A DNA stretch of 6,360 nt, taken from the NCBI GenBank assembly GCA_964493125.1, contig CAZBMS010000076.1, positions 1-6,360 of the forward strand, given 5' to 3'. This DNA is from QGNO01 sp964493125 (lineage in GTDB: Bacteria > Chloroflexota > Dehalococcoidia > Lucifugimonadales > QGNO01). Made by a program: the position numbers and the translations under genes. Shown in pieces: positions 6,239 to 6,360 of the stretch. Positions within the stretch are counted from its first letter, which is position 1. Every line of letters begins with the position of its first letter. The notes beneath the pieces are model-generated. The model ran no database searches, was not told where the DNA came from, and saw only the letters and a list, made by a program, of their open reading frames with translations.

Positions 6239-6360
6239 TTAGGAGGATTTCAAACCCGCATGTGCAAGGGCAGCTCTACAAACATCTTCATCTTCCTGGG
6301 ACTTGCCTCCACTCGCCCCTACTGCACCGGCTATTTCTCCGTCCTTGTAAATTGGGACTG
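6239..6360 (-). CDS. GlcG/HbpS family protein, C-terminal end (runs off right edge)
   Basis: Thirty-nine codons and a TAA stop (6239-6241) read on the minus strand; the 5' part is outside the window. The visible peptide VPIYKDGEIAGAVGASGG (first 18 residues) followed by KSQEDEDVCRAALAHAG is the conserved C-terminal part of the GlcG/HbpS (DUF336) family: the G-x-I-x-G-A-(V/I)-G-(A/V)-S-G-G strand and the Q-D-E-x-(V/C)-(A/C) helix. Members are small proteins found with glycolate, diol or aromatic catabolism genes and in some cases bind haem; the role in most clusters is unclear. It sits 57 bp upstream of the SDR on the same strand, which suggests co-transcription. Confidence 0.88.
   Translation of the reverse strand, partial: VPIYKDGEIAGAVGASGGKSQEDEDVCRAALAHAGLKSS

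Overview
This is a bacterial window: genes carry Shine-Dalgarno sites, the proteins are bacterial families, and a restriction-modification cassette is present. By eye the GC content is roughly mid-40s percent. The catabolic genes at the right reach about 50% or more in places, and parts of the restriction gene fall to about 35-40%. No rRNA, tRNA, CRISPR array, transposase or integrase gene is visible. The sequence alone does not fix the taxon; a free-living or environmental heterotroph is my inference from the catabolic families.

Layout. Positions 1-290 (minus) hold the N-terminal part of an HpcH/HpaI-type aldolase that runs off the left edge. A spacer of about 300 bp follows, with inverted repeats and a candidate promoter. 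A stand-alone class I SAM methyltransferase resembling METTL27/WBSCR27 lies at 592-1230 (plus). Next comes a compact type II restriction-modification module: a HaeIII-family restriction endonuclease (1407-2291, minus), a divergent M.HaeIII-like cytosine-5 methyltransferase (2385-3422, plus), and a Vsr-type mismatch endonuclease 10 bp after it (3433-3876, plus). A 372-bp gene-free stretch follows, ending in a good sigma70-like promoter with a 10-bp palindrome at the expected transcription start. That promoter leads into an Ldh-type (malate/L-lactate/ureidoglycolate-like) NAD(P) dehydrogenase at 4249-5349 (plus). A perfect 17-bp-stem inverted repeat separates it from a convergent short-chain dehydrogenase (5417-6181, minus), which follows the C-terminal end of a GlcG/HbpS-type protein (6239-6360, minus).

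How the parts work together. R, M and V form one functional set. The endonuclease is predicted to cut unmodified GGCC, the methyltransferase to protect it as 5-methylcytosine, and Vsr to repair the T:G mismatches that arise when 5-methylcytosine deaminates. The specificity is inferred from close similarity to M.HaeIII, including its target-recognition segment. The aldolase, Ldh dehydrogenase, SDR and GlcG-like genes belong to families that often cluster in hydroxy-acid or aromatic catabolism, but the substrate cannot be read here. The 592-3876 block looks like a defence cassette placed among these metabolic genes. Flanking genes have strong Shine-Dalgarno sites and the cassette genes have weak or none. 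The components are known families; I found no clear evidence for a wholly new system.
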